From a virus, in the IMG/VR virus record IMGVR_UViG_3300036715_000791, positions 1-40,611 of that record: 40,611 bases of DNA; one strand, given 5' to 3'. This document shows, one piece after another, positions 28,820 to 37,753 of this stretch. Position 1 is the first letter of the stretch, and each line of letters opens with the position of its first letter. The notes under the pieces are model-generated. The model did no database searches and was not told the origin of the DNA. It saw nothing but the letters and a program-made list of their open reading frames with translations. Position numbers and translations under genes: made by a program.

Positions 28820-31657
28820 TTATTGAGGTTGTGCTGTAGTAGTCACGGCAGCTTTTTCAGCCATCTTGCCAAGCTGACCTATTAGCTGGTTAGCACGCTC
28901 AGAACCAATAGGAGTCTTACTAGAAGCCAGCAGCAAGCGCTTACCAGCTTCAGACCTAAAGAGTAGAGACATACCAGCTGCTGAAGCAAGGAATTTGGGG
29001 GTGAGCATGGCAGCCGATGAATAGAGTCCAGCCCCCAGAGCGCCGCCTACTATAGGCGTTGAGCCTAAGGTCATCTTGTTGTCATGGCTCTTGATGTTCA
29101 TGTGCTGTAGTAGCCGTTTGTAGCCCTCTACTTGGCGCGTGTAGTCAGGACCACCAAGCTTGCCAATTGTAGGCATGTTCTTGTTCAAGAACGTAGCCAT
29201 AGTCTTTGAGTTGAACTCACCTGTGCCGTTAGCATGAGCCATTTGCACACCGTGATTCATCATCGACGCGAGGAGAGCTTGCTTACCTTTCTGATCAAGC
29301 AAACTAGCTGACTTAGCAGCACGATCAACCAAATGAGGCCGCATGATAAGATTAGCCACTTCATCAAAATCACCTGTTTCCTTAGCAGCAGCCAGCGCTG
29401 TGGTGAGCTTAGCGCCGTCACGGCCCTTAACCACTACACGTTCAAACTCATCAGCTTGCGCTAAAGCTTTTGCTAGTTTAGTTCTAGGACCGCCTGTAAT
29501 AGCAGCAATATCAGTGTCTAAGCCGCTCTTGACAGCGGTGAGTGCCTTCACAGCCTGGGGGCCGTGTGTGAATAAGGTAGAGTCGTTAGCTTTGTCGAGG
29601 AGTGTTTTGATCGTGGTACGTGTCTCTAGTACGTCATCCACCCCCATTGCAGAGCCGCGCTTAATCTTGCTAGAGGCAATCTTAAGGGCCTCGATTAGTG
29701 TATCGTCTCGGAACTTAGACTGCTCAAGCTTAGTTACCTGCTCATCAAGCGACTTCCCAAGATTGTCGTAGGTAGTAGAGGCACCAGTCTTATTGCCAAG
29801 ATCGCGGAACTTACCGTACAGCTTGTCTGCATGGCGTGCCTCTTTGACTGTCATCAAGTCAGCTGACGCACCAATGATTTTACCTAAGTCATTACCAGCA
29901 TCATCTTGGATAGCTTTGCTTGTTGCTTCACGAGAGCCTTTAACCTTAGCCGCTGTAGCCATACCTTTTACAGCTTCGTATGGCGTAGCTTTAGCATTTG
30001 TTGTAGCTTCATCCGCAAAGCTAGCAGCACGCTTAGCAAGCGCCTCTGTTTGACTTTTACGAATAGTGCCCGTACCTACAACTGGCAGCACATCCATCAC
30101 AGCAGCTAAGGTATCATTAACCTTACCGCTAGGCAGTGCATCACTAGCCAGCATACGCATACCAGCGTCGTCTGATAGTTGCTGAAGGCTAGTAGCCTCA
30201 TCAGTCATTTTGCCTGTAATAGCATTATAGACTTTAGAGCCTACCTTACCTGCAGCAGCTAAGCCACCACCTACGATACCACCACCAGCGGCCCCCAGCG
30301 CAGTACCCTTAAGTTTCTCAGACCAATAGTCGTCAGAGGCTACGTTAGCATCGCCATACATTAAGCCTGCTGAGCCACCTGCTAAGGCTGCTGCACCAGC
30401 TTTGCCTAATACCCCTATACCCTTCAGCTTGCTTAGTGGTACAGGTGCGGCCATACTACCAGCTAAGGCGTAGGGGTCAAAAGATTCAGGATCAGCACCG
30501 TCTTTTGTACGAGCAGCTTTATATTCAGCCTCTAGCAAATCTTGCTGAAACTTATTATTCATAAGCTCTTCAGGCTTAGTATTGCCAATAAGAGAATCGG
30601 TAGCTTTTGCTGCTAAGTCGCGTAAGTTCAAAGCACTCTTAGAGAAGCCGTAGCCAACACGACCAAGCTTGCCTTCGTAGTTACCTGCTGGTAGTCCTTC
30701 ACTACGTGCGTTATGCACAGGCTGATCTAAATCAGCACCACCTTTGGCTAGTTGCTCTGGGTCGTAGCCCATTGAAATAGCTGCATCACGTAATGACCCA
30801 CTAAGGTTAACGCTAGGTTTCGGTGGAGTTGGCTGGGCGTTTGTACTAGCCACTTCAGTTCCGGGAGCCGACGTTTCAGCGTTATCCGTCAAGCTAAGGT
30901 CGTCCAAACCGTCTTTCGGGGGCGCGTTATCGGCCCCCGCGCCAGCGTTAGGAGCTCCAGTGGCTGCAGGTGCATCATCCCAAGAGTCTAAGCCTGCGTA
31001 TGGGTCTTCCTCTGAATTGTCAGGTTTCTTTTGATTGTCAGCGCCTGTGGAGTCCAGGTTAAGGGACGCCATTGCATCAGCGTCTTCGGCCTCACTTGCT
31101 TGAGCAGCAGGAAATGCAGCGTTTACTGCACTTTCTGCTAGGCTGACGTTCTCCTTAGGTAGCTGCGTATTATCTTTAGTTGTGTCATCCCAAGAGTCTA
31201 AGCCTGCGTAAGGGTCTTCGTCCTCAACAGGTTGGTCGGCTGCAGAGCTAGCACTACCAGACTTTAAGTTCTTGAAGTGCTTTGTGATCTTCTTAACATA
31301 GTCCTGGGTTTCTTTTATAGGTACCTTAGCGCCATATTTATCAGCTGTTCCAGGTCCAGCATTATACGCAGCAAGCGCTACGTTGACATTGCCATTGTAG
31401 CGCTTTAGCATAGAGCCGAGATAGTCCACACCCACACGAGCCAACTCTTCAGGTGCATCAGATTGAGCAGGCTTAACGCCAAAACCAGGGTCATGCAGCG
31501 TTGCTGGCATAGTCTGCATAAGGCCTTTAGCACCCTTAGGTGATACAGCCCCCGCCTTGCCACGCGACTCTTGGTGTAGCACTGCCTCTGCTAAATCTGG
31601 ATCTACTCCACGTTTAACCGCAATGTCACGAATCAAATTGTAAGCACCTCTACTCAT
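28820..31657 (-). CDS. Ejection protein with lytic transglycosylase domain
   Basis: A 945-residue internal virion protein. The N-terminal 130 residues are an SLT-type lytic transglycosylase: EAVLHQESRGKAGAVSPKGA with the catalytic Glu in QES, GLMQTMPAT, and NVALAAYNAGPGT. Then come a long disordered, acidic region with two copies of DPYAGLDSWDD, a glycine/alanine-rich membrane-like stretch (about residues 410-475) and a long helical region. It fits a podoviral ejection protein that opens the peptidoglycan and forms the DNA channel, comparable to P22 gp16 or T7 gp16. It overlaps the next upstream gene by 4 bases. Confidence 0.85.
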   Translation of the reverse strand: MSRGAYNLIRDIAVKRGVDPDLAEAVLHQESRGKAGAVSPKGAKGLMQTMPATLHDPGFGVKPAQSDAPEELARVGVDYLGSMLKRYNGNVNVALAAYNAGPGTADKYGAKVPIKETQDYVKKITKHFKNLKSGSASSAADQPVEDEDPYAGLDSWDDTTKDNTQLPKENVSLAESAVNAAFPAAQASEAEDADAMASLNLDSTGADNQKKPDNSEEDPYAGLDSWDDAPAATGAPNAGAGADNAPPKDGLDDLSLTDNAETSAPGTEVASTNAQPTPPKPSVNLSGSLRDAAISMGYDPEQLAKGGADLDQPVHNARSEGLPAGNYEGKLGRVGYGFSKSALNLRDLAAKATDSLIGNTKPEELMNNKFQQDLLEAEYKAARTKDGADPESFDPYALAGSMAAPVPLSKLKGIGVLGKAGAAALAGGSAGLMYGDANVASDDYWSEKLKGTALGAAGGGIVGGGLAAAGKVGSKVYNAITGKMTDEATSLQQLSDDAGMRMLASDALPSGKVNDTLAAVMDVLPVVGTGTIRKSQTEALAKRAASFADEATTNAKATPYEAVKGMATAAKVKGSREATSKAIQDDAGNDLGKIIGASADLMTVKEARHADKLYGKFRDLGNKTGASTTYDNLGKSLDEQVTKLEQSKFRDDTLIEALKIASSKIKRGSAMGVDDVLETRTTIKTLLDKANDSTLFTHGPQAVKALTAVKSGLDTDIAAITGGPRTKLAKALAQADEFERVVVKGRDGAKLTTALAAAKETGDFDEVANLIMRPHLVDRAAKSASLLDQKGKQALLASMMNHGVQMAHANGTGEFNSKTMATFLNKNMPTIGKLGGPDYTRQVEGYKRLLQHMNIKSHDNKMTLGSTPIVGGALGAGLYSSAAMLTPKFLASAAGMSLLFRSEAGKRLLLASSKTPIGSERANQLIGQLGKMAEKAAVTTTAQPQ

Positions 31658-32814
31658 TTGTTTAGGTCCTTATACTTACGCAGTATACCTACGATAGAGC
31701 TGAATGCTGCACGACGTTCTTCTAGTGTGCGCTCTTCGTCTCCTACCATACCAGCCATTTCTGAGTATTGCTTAACGTCTTTGTCAGACTGCGGCCCCTC
31801 CATACGAGGTGTGTTAGAGGTCAGCCAACCAGACAAGTTCTTCAGCTTAGCTGCGTCCTTCATGCCGTCTGTGGTAATGTTAGCAAACCGCGCAACACCA
31901 GCAATAGTATTTTGGAGACCGCCTGAGGTAGCTTTACCAGCTTTAAGCAATTCTTTAGCTTGGCCTAGCACAGTAAGCATCTGCTTAGACTGCATTGCTT
32001 GCTTACGTTGCGAGGGGGTGCGATAGTCTTGACCGTCAGCCGTTTTCCCTTCAGACACGACGTTAGTTTCAGGGTCCACTATGTAAATAGCGCCGTCACG
32101 CTCAATCACGCGCTTGCTTGATGACTTACCTACAGCACCAGCCTTATCTTCCATGGCTTGGTTGTGGCGGCTCATCTCAGACAGCCTGGAGTTACCCATC
32201 GCCCCCGTCTGGTCTAGTTGAGCTTGGCGCATATCCAAGTCACCTTTAATACGCGACTGGCCTTGGTCTAACAAACCTTGCTGGTAGTCTGCCTGGTTGC
32301 CAATTTGTAGCTCGCGCAGCTGTAAAGCAATCTTGTCCTTAGCGTCAAGGGCCATAGCAGCCTTTGACTTCACCAGCTCAGGGTCGTAGTTAGCCGGTAA
32401 GTCTGTCACATCAACACCTTGTTGGCGTAGATAGCCCATGGCGCTGGTATACGTAGCTTGGTCAGTGATACCGCTTGCTACCTTACCAATCAAGTCGACT
32501 TGCTGGCTAGACTGCTTTAACTGCTCTACATGTGCTTTTTGGTTGTCTAGGCTTGCCGATGCACCATACTTAGCAGCTTGAGCATCGGCAATAACACTTT
32601 GTGAGTTAGCTTTAGCAGCGGCTTCAGGGTCAAAACGAGCTAAGAAGCTAAGCGTCTGCTTTTTGTCATAGCCATTGGCACCGAGTTCAGCTTGTGCTTT
32701 TTGCTTTGCAATAGCATCCTGCATAGCCATAAGCGACTTGTGCTGCTCAAAAGGAGACTGCACTTGAGCTGTAGACTCTGCAGCTTTGTAGATGAGGCTT
32801 GGGTCGAGTTGCAT
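31654..32814 (-). CDS. Ejection (DNA transfer) protein, helical
   Basis: A 386-residue, strongly helical, Gln/Ala-rich protein (for example SLDNQKAHVEQLKQSSQQVD) with coiled-coil regions and no signal peptide. The size and position between two other ejection proteins match P22 gp20. It overlaps the upstream gene by one base (TAATG), so it is coupled. The assignment is by position and composition, not by catalytic motif. Confidence 0.65.
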   Translation of the reverse strand: MQLDPSLIYKAAESTAQVQSPFEQHKSLMAMQDAIAKQKAQAELGANGYDKKQTLSFLARFDPEAAAKANSQSVIADAQAAKYGASASLDNQKAHVEQLKQSSQQVDLIGKVASGITDQATYTSAMGYLRQQGVDVTDLPANYDPELVKSKAAMALDAKDKIALQLRELQIGNQADYQQGLLDQGQSRIKGDLDMRQAQLDQTGAMGNSRLSEMSRHNQAMEDKAGAVGKSSSKRVIERDGAIYIVDPETNVVSEGKTADGQDYRTPSQRKQAMQSKQMLTVLGQAKELLKAGKATSGGLQNTIAGVARFANITTDGMKDAAKLKNLSGWLTSNTPRMEGPQSDKDVKQYSEMAGMVGDEERTLEERRAAFSSIVGILRKYKDLNK

Positions 32815-33440
32815 TATTTATACGCCCCCATCGAGTAAAGGCTGGCCATTTGGTTCATGTTGTTAATAGCACCGTTCCACATATTGGCTTGAGCGCCGTA
32901 ACCAGCAGCTTGAGCATTGGCTTTCTGGCCCATAATGTCACCTGAGTTATTAGCGTAGTTCTGACCAGCGCTACCTAAATTAGTAGTAGCTGTCTGACCA
33001 ACACCTGCAAGTGATGATAAGCGGTTTAAGCGATCAGTGTGAGCTCCATAGGCACGTTGATAAGCATTGCCGTACTCTTGGCTAGCCATGTCCTGGTTTA
33101 AGGTAGTTAGGGATTGGCCTGTAGCACCTGAAAACAAGCCGCCCTTAGCAGCTGCACTATGCTCAAGTGCTTTATTCGCTTGCTGCTGCCGAAAAGCATA
33201 ACCAGGATCAGCTGTCATAGCATTGTAGTCAAAGCTAAAAGGCTTCTGATTCTCTGCGTTCAGTTGAGCAAGCGACTGGTACCCTTGTTGTAGGTAGGGG
33301 GCCATATCAGCGCGTTGTTGATCGAACTGTTGTTGCTGTAAGGCAAGGGCTTTATCAGCCGAGGCTGTCTGTGCCTGGGCTGCTTTTTTAGTGGCATTGC
33401 GGCCGATTACTGCACCAGCTACTGAAGCTAAAATACTCAT
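32814..33440 (-). CDS. Ejection protein, P22 gp7-like
   Basis: A 208-residue protein. The N-terminus ASVAGAVIGRNATKKAAQAQ and the Gln-rich QQQQFDQQRADMAPYLQQGY segment are typical of podoviral DNA transfer proteins of the gp7 type. The C-terminal half is Gly/Ala/Asn-rich with many small residues (AQAAGYGAQANMWNGAINNM), fitting an extended channel protein. It would be packed in the capsid and ejected with the DNA. It is coupled to the neighbouring genes by short overlaps. Confidence 0.75.
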   Translation of the reverse strand: MSILASVAGAVIGRNATKKAAQAQTASADKALALQQQQFDQQRADMAPYLQQGYQSLAQLNAENQKPFSFDYNAMTADPGYAFRQQQANKALEHSAAAKGGLFSGATGQSLTTLNQDMASQEYGNAYQRAYGAHTDRLNRLSSLAGVGQTATTNLGSAGQNYANNSGDIMGQKANAQAAGYGAQANMWNGAINNMNQMASLYSMGAYK

Positions 33441-33865
33441 GTTAAATCCTCGATGAAGGTCTGCTCGATAGCGTGCATTGTACCTAACTCGCCCCCGCTG
33501 AAAGGTAAGGCAAGAGCTAGTTTGGTTGCTCCCTGCGACTTAGCCCAGCGCTTGGCTAGGTGTAGCAGCTTGACAGCTGATTTTTTTGTTGAGGCAAACC
33601 AAAAGAGCTTAGTCGCTAGGATTGCAGAAGAGTAATAGTGTGGAGCTAGGATAAGACCAATAACACCTGTTATATCGCCAGACTCTGATTTTTCAATTAT
33701 AACCCTTGAAGTCCGCTGTGTAATCAAGAATTTTAACGTAGAGCTGAAAATAACGGCATTGAACTCAAACAGTTTGAACTGGTCATACTGTGTGGCTGCT
33801 AGCTCACAGGCGTCTAGCAGCTTTGGAATATCGTCTAGTGTAGCGATTGAAAATAGGTAAGCCAT
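33437..33865 (-). CDS. GNAT-like acetyltransferase
   Basis: A 142-residue protein that resembles the GNAT fold: a first beta-alpha unit (FSIATLDDIPKLLDACEL), a strand with a bulge (DITGVIGLILAP), and a last part with AVKLLHLAKRWAKSQGATKL. The usual Q/RxxGxG/A acetyl-CoA loop is poorly conserved. GNAT-like genes at this point of the virion operon are common in podoviruses; the role is unknown, perhaps modifying a virion or host protein. It overlaps both neighbours. Confidence 0.65.
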   Translation of the reverse strand: MAYLFSIATLDDIPKLLDACELAATQYDQFKLFEFNAVIFSSTLKFLITQRTSRVIIEKSESGDITGVIGLILAPHYYSSAILATKLFWFASTKKSAVKLLHLAKRWAKSQGATKLALALPFSGGELGTMHAIEQTFIEDLT

Positions 33866-34089
33866 GTTTTGTTAACCATTCCATCTAAACCTACAACTAC
33901 TACACGCAGTGGAGGATTAGCCCGTAGCGCTAAGTAAGCACGCCATGTAGGACTAATCAACCTGGATTTTACGTCGTAGAGCGGTTGAATAATAGGAGCG
34001 CTACCAGGTAACGCGCTAAAGTAAGAGGCCCAAGGGACCGAGCTCATTACAAGCTCTGGCAAGGGGGCCAAATATGGTACGTTACGCAT
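33835..34089 (-). CDS. Small virion-region protein, unknown
   Basis: An 84-residue protein rich in Pro and Leu (NVPYLAPLPELVMSSVPWAS). There is no obvious membrane span. It overlaps the gp10-like gene upstream and the GNAT-like gene downstream by 31 bases. Its start is within the last codons of the upstream gene, so translation is coupled. It may be a small structural or assembly factor. Not recognised. Confidence 0.6.
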   Translation of the reverse strand: MRNVPYLAPLPELVMSSVPWASYFSALPGSAPIIQPLYDVKSRLISPTWRAYLALRANPPLRVVVVGLDGMVNKTWLTYFQSLH

Positions 34090-35671
34090 TCAGTGTCTCC
34101 GCGTCTAGTGTCACAGACCGCAGACTCAAGTGACTAGCGGTAGTGAAACTTAGCTTGTATAGACGGGCCCTGGACGTCCCCAGACGCCTCCAAATGAAGC
34201 GCTCGTTATACTCACCTACGTCAGCTGGTTGTAACGTGCGACCGGCTACAAAGTCACGTCCGCTATTATCAGACCACTGCAATGTGTAAGCTGGCTGGCT
34301 GGCTATACCTGAAGCTGAATCTAATTGTACCTTATGCTGGCGAACATACTTATTACTAGCGTCTGCCACAATAGGAAAGCTACGCTCGCAGTACATATCC
34401 TGACCAGTAGGTTCGGTGATAGTAGCAAGCTTAGTCTCTGTGTAGTCTAAGACAAACAAGCCTGGTTCACCTGGCCTGTAGACAAGTTTTTCAGTTGTGA
34501 GACCAGGTGAGCTGTGAGCGTAACCAATAGCAGTTAACGCCCCAGAAAACCTGTCATAGCCGCGACGTTCGTGCCACAGCTTTGTGTGTAGATCATACAC
34601 AAAGGTGGTACCAAGAGCAGGGATGTTTAGCCCATAGAAATAATGGCCATTCATGCTATACGTAAACGACGTTGCATAAGTCAACCAAGCTGCGTCAATG
34701 GAAGCTAAGGCTGAATCAATAGGCAACGTTGAGATTTTAGCAGGCGTATAGCCTTCAGTCATAGCAATAAAAGGCCGGCCGCCACTGGTACACGCTAACC
34801 ATATAAAGGCGTCCGACAACTGTTGCAAGCTAGCCAGGGCTAAGCAACCTACATCACTAGTAGCTCCCTGAATACGCTCGAATGGAAAGTTTACGGCCCC
34901 CGTATTAGCCCACACCTCTAAACTGCGTGAGCCAAACAACCATAATGAGCTGCTCATACCACCCACAGCAACAAGCTGGTCAGCTTTATACTCTGCAGAG
35001 GCAATGTCAATGGGGTCATAATCTGGATTATATAACTGCGACACGTAGAACTGTCCATAGTTGGACGTTGTTGCGTCGTATGTTGGGTCTTTGGCATACA
35101 CGTGGTAGCCGCCGATGAAGGCAACATCTACTGCTCTAAACGGCTCAGGTGTGTTGTTGGTACTATTACGTACGAACGTCCAGCAAGGAGTTACATTAGC
35201 AGGCTTCAAGCTGCCTATGTTTACCTTAACTGTGTATCTGTTGTCTACAATCACAAGGTCTGAACCGTTGTGTGCCAAGCGAATAGGCCAACGCTCAAAG
35301 TACACATTTGACACTGACCAGCCGTACGTGTAGATAGGATTGTCAGGCGTATATGTAGGGTATGAGCCTGTTAGCGGAATTGGTGTAAGTGTGTAGTCAG
35401 CATTGACAACGTAAGGCATTGTACGCTGTACAGCTGTGTTCTGAATCACAGCAATCGTTTGACCTGTGCTTAGCGTAGCTAGCGCACGGATGGACATATC
35501 AGGTGTGGCGTTAACTAGCTTTACGCCAGGCGCTGTAACTGCGCGAACATTAACCCCAGACTTTGCATCGCTAGACTCGTCAATCTCAGGGATTAAGTTT
35601 ATAATACGCTGCGCATCCCAACCTAAGTCATTTGTGGCGTAAGTTGGCCCCCCAAGTTTAAGTACCTGCAT
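34082..35671 (-). CDS. Packaged-DNA stabilisation / tail needle-support protein, P22 gp10-like
   Basis: A 529-residue protein starting at the ATG after TGGGGTTTAATATTT (35671), not at the longer rare-codon start. The N-terminus QVLKLGGPTYATNDLGWDAQ, then INLIPEIDE and VRAVTAPGVKLV, is typical of P22 gp10-like proteins, as are SSLWLFGSRSLEVWANTG and the beta-propeller-like repeats that follow. In P22, gp10 forms the tail plug with gp4 and gp26. It lies directly downstream of the gp4-like gene and overlaps it by 14 bases. The needle protein gene (gp26) was not recognised. Confidence 0.85.
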   Translation of the reverse strand: MQVLKLGGPTYATNDLGWDAQRIINLIPEIDESSDAKSGVNVRAVTAPGVKLVNATPDMSIRALATLSTGQTIAVIQNTAVQRTMPYVVNADYTLTPIPLTGSYPTYTPDNPIYTYGWSVSNVYFERWPIRLAHNGSDLVIVDNRYTVKVNIGSLKPANVTPCWTFVRNSTNNTPEPFRAVDVAFIGGYHVYAKDPTYDATTSNYGQFYVSQLYNPDYDPIDIASAEYKADQLVAVGGMSSSLWLFGSRSLEVWANTGAVNFPFERIQGATSDVGCLALASLQQLSDAFIWLACTSGGRPFIAMTEGYTPAKISTLPIDSALASIDAAWLTYATSFTYSMNGHYFYGLNIPALGTTFVYDLHTKLWHERRGYDRFSGALTAIGYAHSSPGLTTEKLVYRPGEPGLFVLDYTETKLATITEPTGQDMYCERSFPIVADASNKYVRQHKVQLDSASGIASQPAYTLQWSDNSGRDFVAGRTLQPADVGEYNERFIWRRLGTSRARLYKLSFTTASHLSLRSVTLDAETLNA

Positions 35672-36320
35672 AAATATTAAACCCCATAGTTTTATTAATG
35701 TCAGGCACAGCATTTACCACGGTACCACTAGAAGCCATATTTGTGCGCTTTAGTGCGGTAACATAACCATTCATTAGTGTTTCATTAGCAGCTGTGAACT
35801 GCACACCGTAATGCGTAGCGAGCTCTTTAGCTAAGCTATAGACGATAGCTTGCTGGTAACCACTTGGTAGTAGCAATACATCATCTAAGGACGAGTACTG
35901 CGCTAATGGGGGCCGATAATAGATGCCGGCCACTGACCCTGCGACTTGAGGCACCGTGAAGCCTAGCTTTGCAATCGGGCGGCTATTTTGAATGTAGTAC
36001 TTATTTGGGATTTTTTGAATGCGGTCCTGAGTACCAGCAAAGGTAAATTCAGTTGAGCCTACAGCTACAGTCTCAATGTAGCTATCGACAGGAATATTTA
36101 GTGTCTGACCAGTACCTAAGTTTAGCTCTGTTGTGTCAGAAGGTAGGGTGTAAGATAAGACGTTGTTGTCGTATAGGTAATTTCTGTCACCTGACCATCC
36201 ATCTAAGATACGGTTTAAGGCTGATAAGCCGTCTACGCTCTCTTGGCCTGATGGGACTTCACCTGATGCAACCACAGCGATGAGTTGAAGGGCTGATGTA
36301 ATGGCTTCACGAACAACCAT
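35658..36320 (-). CDS. Tail accessory factor, P22 gp4-like
   Basis: A 220-residue head-completion protein. The pattern at the N-terminus (ITSALQLIAVVASGEVPSGQ, LNRILDGWSGDRNYLY) and the middle IYYRPPLAQYSSLDDVLLLP with LAKELATHYGVQFTAA is that of P22 gp4-like proteins, which bind under the portal and start the tail. A GGAG ribosome site precedes the ATG. The gp10-like gene follows at once. Confidence 0.88.
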   Translation of the reverse strand: MVVREAITSALQLIAVVASGEVPSGQESVDGLSALNRILDGWSGDRNYLYDNNVLSYTLPSDTTELNLGTGQTLNIPVDSYIETVAVGSTEFTFAGTQDRIQKIPNKYYIQNSRPIAKLGFTVPQVAGSVAGIYYRPPLAQYSSLDDVLLLPSGYQQAIVYSLAKELATHYGVQFTAANETLMNGYVTALKRTNMASSGTVVNAVPDINKTMGFNIYAGT

Positions 36321-36361
36321 AACTAACTCCGAGGGTTTTTATAGAAACGTGGGCTCCTGTA

Positions 36362-36400
36362 AAAAAGCTGGACAAGGTGTATACCCTGACCAGCTAACCG
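36362..36400 (-). terminator. Terminator after the coat gene
   Basis: On the minus strand AGCTGG...CCAGCT with inner imperfect pairs, followed by six T. It would reduce transcription into the tail genes and so help keep the coat protein in excess. Confidence 0.8.
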
Positions 36401-36417
36401 AGGAGACGGTTTAAACC

Positions 36418-36525
36418 CTAATTGAATACTTTGAGCGGTACAAATAGAGCTTCAGGCGTTAACCTATCACAGCTAGAGCATTGGCGTGCTACTAGCTGCT
36501 TTTTGCCAAAACAGGTGGCTATCAC
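36418..36525 (-). CDS. Possible very small Cys-pair protein after coat gene
   Basis: A frame that can start at GTG 10 bases after the coat stop codon encodes 35 residues (VIATCFGKKQLVARQCSSCD, then RLTPEALFVPLKVFN). The Cys-x(12)-Cys-x-x-Cys pattern would suit a zinc knuckle. There is no ribosome site, so it would need reinitiation after the coat gene or a frameshift from it. It is listed because the codon use looks normal and it ends just before the terminator. Weak. Confidence 0.3.
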   Translation of the reverse strand: MIATCFGKKQLVARQCSSCDRLTPEALFVPLKVFN

Positions 36526-36535
36526 ACCACAAGTC

Positions 36536-37753
36536 TTAGTTCATGATACGGGCAGCAAGCTCTGCATACAGAGTTTTCCAACCGTATAACACGTCGATAC
36601 GTGTAGGGTTCAGGTCATTGGTAATGTCATAACCTTTGATGATACGAACGCTTAAGCCAGTACGGCTGTCAGCCATACGAGTAGCACCTTTACCGACAGA
36701 CTCAGGCAACGGCAAGTCTACGCAGCCCAATGCAAATGCATCTTTGTGGTAAGCCAGGCCAAGAGCAGAGTTGATGTTAGCAGCCCCCAACACAGTGATA
36801 GTTGCATTGTCAGCAGGCACTGCGGTTACGTTCTGCCATGCAGAGGTGTTAGAGCCGTCAATAGCAGGGTAGATAGGCACTGACATATTACCAGCTGCGT
36901 CAGAAGATGCATCAGCCGTAGCCACAAACATACGCAGCTGACCTGTAGTCAAGCGGCTTTGAGGGTTTACAGCGTAGACACCAGCAATTGTAAACACATC
37001 ACCTTTGCGCAAACGTAAAGCAGCAGCAGCAGTCCAACCGTCAGTAACCAACGTGCCACCTGATTGGTTAGCACCATTAACTACAGGCGTGCCGCCTAGG
37101 GGGCCGACTACGTGCACAGGCATGTTTTGTGACATGTTCCACTTGAAGCCAACTGCTGAACCCATATTACCAGAGCGGTATTGCTCTGAAATATCAGTGT
37201 TAGGGTTGAACAGGTTTTTGTTGGCATTGATAACACCAGCTTGTACGCGCGGTGTAACGATCAAAGAGCGCAGACCGTCCTGAGGTGCAGCTTCCTCATC
37301 CATCAGTGCACCAGCGTTCAGGTAGGTACCCAAGTCAGTCTGCATAGTGCCTGGTACGCCAACAGTGTTAGCAATGTCAGCATACAATTTCAAACCGTCA
37401 AGGTCGATCTTGTTAGCGATAGTAGCCATAGCTGGTTGAATGAATTCAGCTGAGAACTCGCCTAAAGACAAAGCCAGATCTTGTGAGGTGAATACAACGT
37501 CAACACCAAACTGTGTGTCCAGCTTCAAGCTGGTCGTTTTGTGTTTTACGTCTTCTACAGCCATCACGCGGCCAGTACGACCTTTGAAGCGGTTAGGGTA
37601 GCGGATAGTGATGCTGTCGCCGATTTGCGCAGACTTATCACCAAAGTAGCTATCATAGTTACGGCGTACGCCTTTAGCGAAAACCAGTTGGTTCTCCAAA
37701 GAGCGCAAGGATTCACGTGCAATCTGCCCGATTGTCACATACGTATTAGCCAT
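36536..37753 (-). CDS. Major capsid (coat) protein, P22 gp5-like
   Basis: A 405-residue protein of the P22 coat family, with the HK97 fold. The N-terminus TIGQIARESLRSLENQLVFA and DSITIRYPNRFKGRTGR, then AVEDVKHKTTSLKLD, fit that group, as does AMATIANKIDLDGLKLYADI. The C-terminal region (AELAARIMN) is typical too. AGGAG before the ATG, and a TAATG overlap with the scaffold gene. A terminator follows. Confidence 0.93.
   Translation of the reverse strand: MANTYVTIGQIARESLRSLENQLVFAKGVRRNYDSYFGDKSAQIGDSITIRYPNRFKGRTGRVMAVEDVKHKTTSLKLDTQFGVDVVFTSQDLALSLGEFSAEFIQPAMATIANKIDLDGLKLYADIANTVGVPGTMQTDLGTYLNAGALMDEEAAPQDGLRSLIVTPRVQAGVINANKNLFNPNTDISEQYRSGNMGSAVGFKWNMSQNMPVHVVGPLGGTPVVNGANQSGGTLVTDGWTAAAALRLRKGDVFTIAGVYAVNPQSRLTTGQLRMFVATADASSDAAGNMSVPIYPAIDGSNTSAWQNVTAVPADNATITVLGAANINSALGLAYHKDAFALGCVDLPLPESVGKGATRMADSRTGLSVRIIKGYDITNDLNPTRIDVLYGWKTLYAELAARIMN

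Noticed and set aside
29343-30109. Open frames on the plus strand inside the transglycosylase ejection gene
   Set aside because: They are antisense shadows of a well-supported gene with the same codon periodicity and have no ribosome sites.
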